A stretch of DNA of 64,000 nt from Propioniciclava coleopterorum (lineage in GTDB: Bacteria; Actinomycetota; Actinomycetes; Propionibacteriales; Propionibacteriaceae). A model generated the notes under the pieces. That model had not been told where the DNA came from and did no database searches. It saw only the letters and a program-made list of their open reading frames with translations. Shown piece by piece: positions 63,085 to 64,000 of this stretch (position 1 is its first letter; each line of letters starts with the position of its first letter). The position numbers and the translations under genes are program-made. The stretch is taken from the NCBI RefSeq assembly GCF_011393335.1, contig NZ_CP049865.1:744001-808000 (forward strand). The letters run 5' to 3'.

Positions 63085-64000
63085 TCACGGGATGTAGGTG
63101 AGCGGGTCGACCGGCTTGCCGTTCTTGTAGACCTGCAGGTGCAGGTGGCAGCCGGTGGACAGCCCCGTGGTGCCCACGTAGCCGATCAGCTGGCCCATGC
63201 TGACCCGCTGCCCCACCTTCACCGCGATCCGGCTCTGGTGCGCGTAGCCGGTCATGATCGAGGAGCCCCCGATGACGCCGTGGTCGATGACCACGTAGTT
63301 GCCGAACCCGCCCTGGCGCCCGGCGGTCGCCACGGTGCCGGACTGCGCGGCGTACAGCGGGACGCCGCAGGCCGCCCCGAAGTCGGTGCCGTTGTGATTG
63401 CGCCAGTACTTCAGGATGGGGTGGAACCGACGGCCGAAGGGCGAGCCGGGCTTGGCGTTGACCGGGCGGATGAAGCCCTGCGGGCTCAGCGCCACCTGCG
63501 CGCCGCCCGCCACCAGCGGGTAGGTGGCGTGGTTGGTCGAGATCGTGCCGGCCGCCACGAGACGGCCCAGGTCGTCGCGGCCACCGCCGCGGGCGAGCGC
63601 CTCGGCGACGCGCAGGGCCAGGTCGGCCTCGATCGCCGATTCCTCGGCGACCAGCGCGTTGTAGCGGTCCATGTCCTCCTGGAGCGCCTGCTGCGCCTGG
63701 GCCTGGTACTGCGCGTTGCGCTCGACCAGCGCGGCGACGTCCGCCTCCTGCTGCGCCGCGGACGCCTCGAGGCCGGCGATGCGGGTGACGTTGGCGGCCG
63801 AGGCCCGCTTGTCCGCGGCGACCTTCGCCTCGATGGCGGCCTGGGCCTTCTCGGCGGCCTCCAGTTCGGCCTCGAGCGCCTGCAGCTTCGTCAGCCGGGC
63901 CGTCGTCGAGCCGAAGATCGTGGTGTCCCACTGCAGCCGCTGCTGCACCTCGCCGAGGCTGCGGGCCTCCAGCACGCCGATCAGCCCCGACACGTCGCTG
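63085..64000 (-). CDS. M23-family peptidase with N-terminal coiled coil (partial)
   Basis: The gene continues past the right edge, so the N-terminus (probably a signal peptide) is missing. The visible ~300 residues start with a coiled coil (LTKLQALEAELEAAEKAQAA, later LVERNAQYQAQAQQALQED) and end with a LytM/M23 zinc peptidase domain: FHPILKYWRNHNGTDFGAAC provides His and Asp ligands and TGCHLHLQVY the HxH pair. All metal ligands are present, so unlike EnvC-type activators it should be an active peptidoglycan endopeptidase. It converges with proline dehydrogenase at a 16-bp gap containing the palindrome GCGCGCCGGCGCGC (63068-63081). Confidence 0.9.
   Translation of the reverse strand, partial: SDVSGLIGVLEARSLGEVQQRLQWDTTIFGSTTARLTKLQALEAELEAAEKAQAAIEAKVAADKRASAANVTRIAGLEASAAQQEADVAALVERNAQYQAQAQQALQEDMDRYNALVAEESAIEADLALRVAEALARGGGRDDLGRLVAAGTISTNHATYPLVAGGAQVALSPQGFIRPVNAKPGSPFGRRFHPILKYWRNHNGTDFGAACGVPLYAAQSGTVATAGRQGGFGNYVVIDHGVIGGSSIMTGYAHQSRIAVKVGQRVSMGQLIGYVGTTGLSTGCHLHLQVYKNGKPVDPLTYIP

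Overview
This is a high-GC Gram-positive chromosome segment. It is almost certainly an actinobacterium, and I would guess the Propionibacteriaceae. The evidence is the mycothiol amidase Mca, short genes with TANNNT -10 boxes placed 6-7 nt before the start codon (leaderless transcripts), many GTG starts, and a gene neighbourhood (Z-isoprenyl transferase, hemolysin III, DUF255 protein, small membrane protein, mca, DUF4307, greA) that I recall from Mycobacterium tuberculosis Rv1080c-Rv1086. No rRNA, CRISPR or prophage was seen. There is one tRNA (Lys-UUU).

Layout. 1-6.7 kb: a partial NAD(P)-binding gene; a frameshifted enoyl-CoA hydratase / SDR / LacI operon behind a 16-bp palindrome; and, on the minus strand, a fused PTS EIICBA with its BglG-type antiterminator and a recognisable antiterminator RNA site in the leader. 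6.7-13.5 kb: a zinc-ribbon thioredoxin, then an accessory patch made of a NERD gene split by an IS3-family element, a Nudix hydrolase, and a PLD-SF2 helicase-DUF3427 protein that may be a defence module. 13.8-30.2 kb: a polysaccharide utilisation locus with GH43, secreted GH67, a SASA/CE6-like esterase, an LplB/LplC/LplA-type ABC importer, a sulfatase, GH2 and a LacI regulator. Three related operator-like palindromes mark its promoters. The enzyme set fits acetylated (glucurono)arabinoxylan, with the sulfatase the odd one out. 30.3-36.6 kb: regulators, sugar-type oxidoreductase/isomerase genes, tRNA-Lys and a two-gene membrane operon whose second member resembles a GroEL apical domain. 37-46 kb: a secreted SH3b cell-wall protein, a DUF4245 gene, a striking 0.75-kb non-coding repeat field (20-bp direct repeats plus three large hairpins), PIN-PhoH, GH20 and GH31. 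46-64 kb: mostly housekeeping (uppS-like, hemolysin III, TetR with a YhgE/Pip export pair, DUF255, mca, greA, DUF2089 pair, AI-2E transporter, ung, TerC, proline dehydrogenase and a partial M23 peptidase).

Quality warning. Six genes and one IS frame carry frameshifts, and all seven lesions that I could localise are consistent with loss of one base from a G or C run (positions 1220, 9243, 9806, 14514, 47182, 47906, 54364). This pattern points to homopolymer under-calling more than to seven real pseudogenes. The GH43 gene also has an in-frame amber codon that this does not explain. The IS insertion into the NERD gene is real by structure (27-bp inverted repeats, 3-bp duplication).
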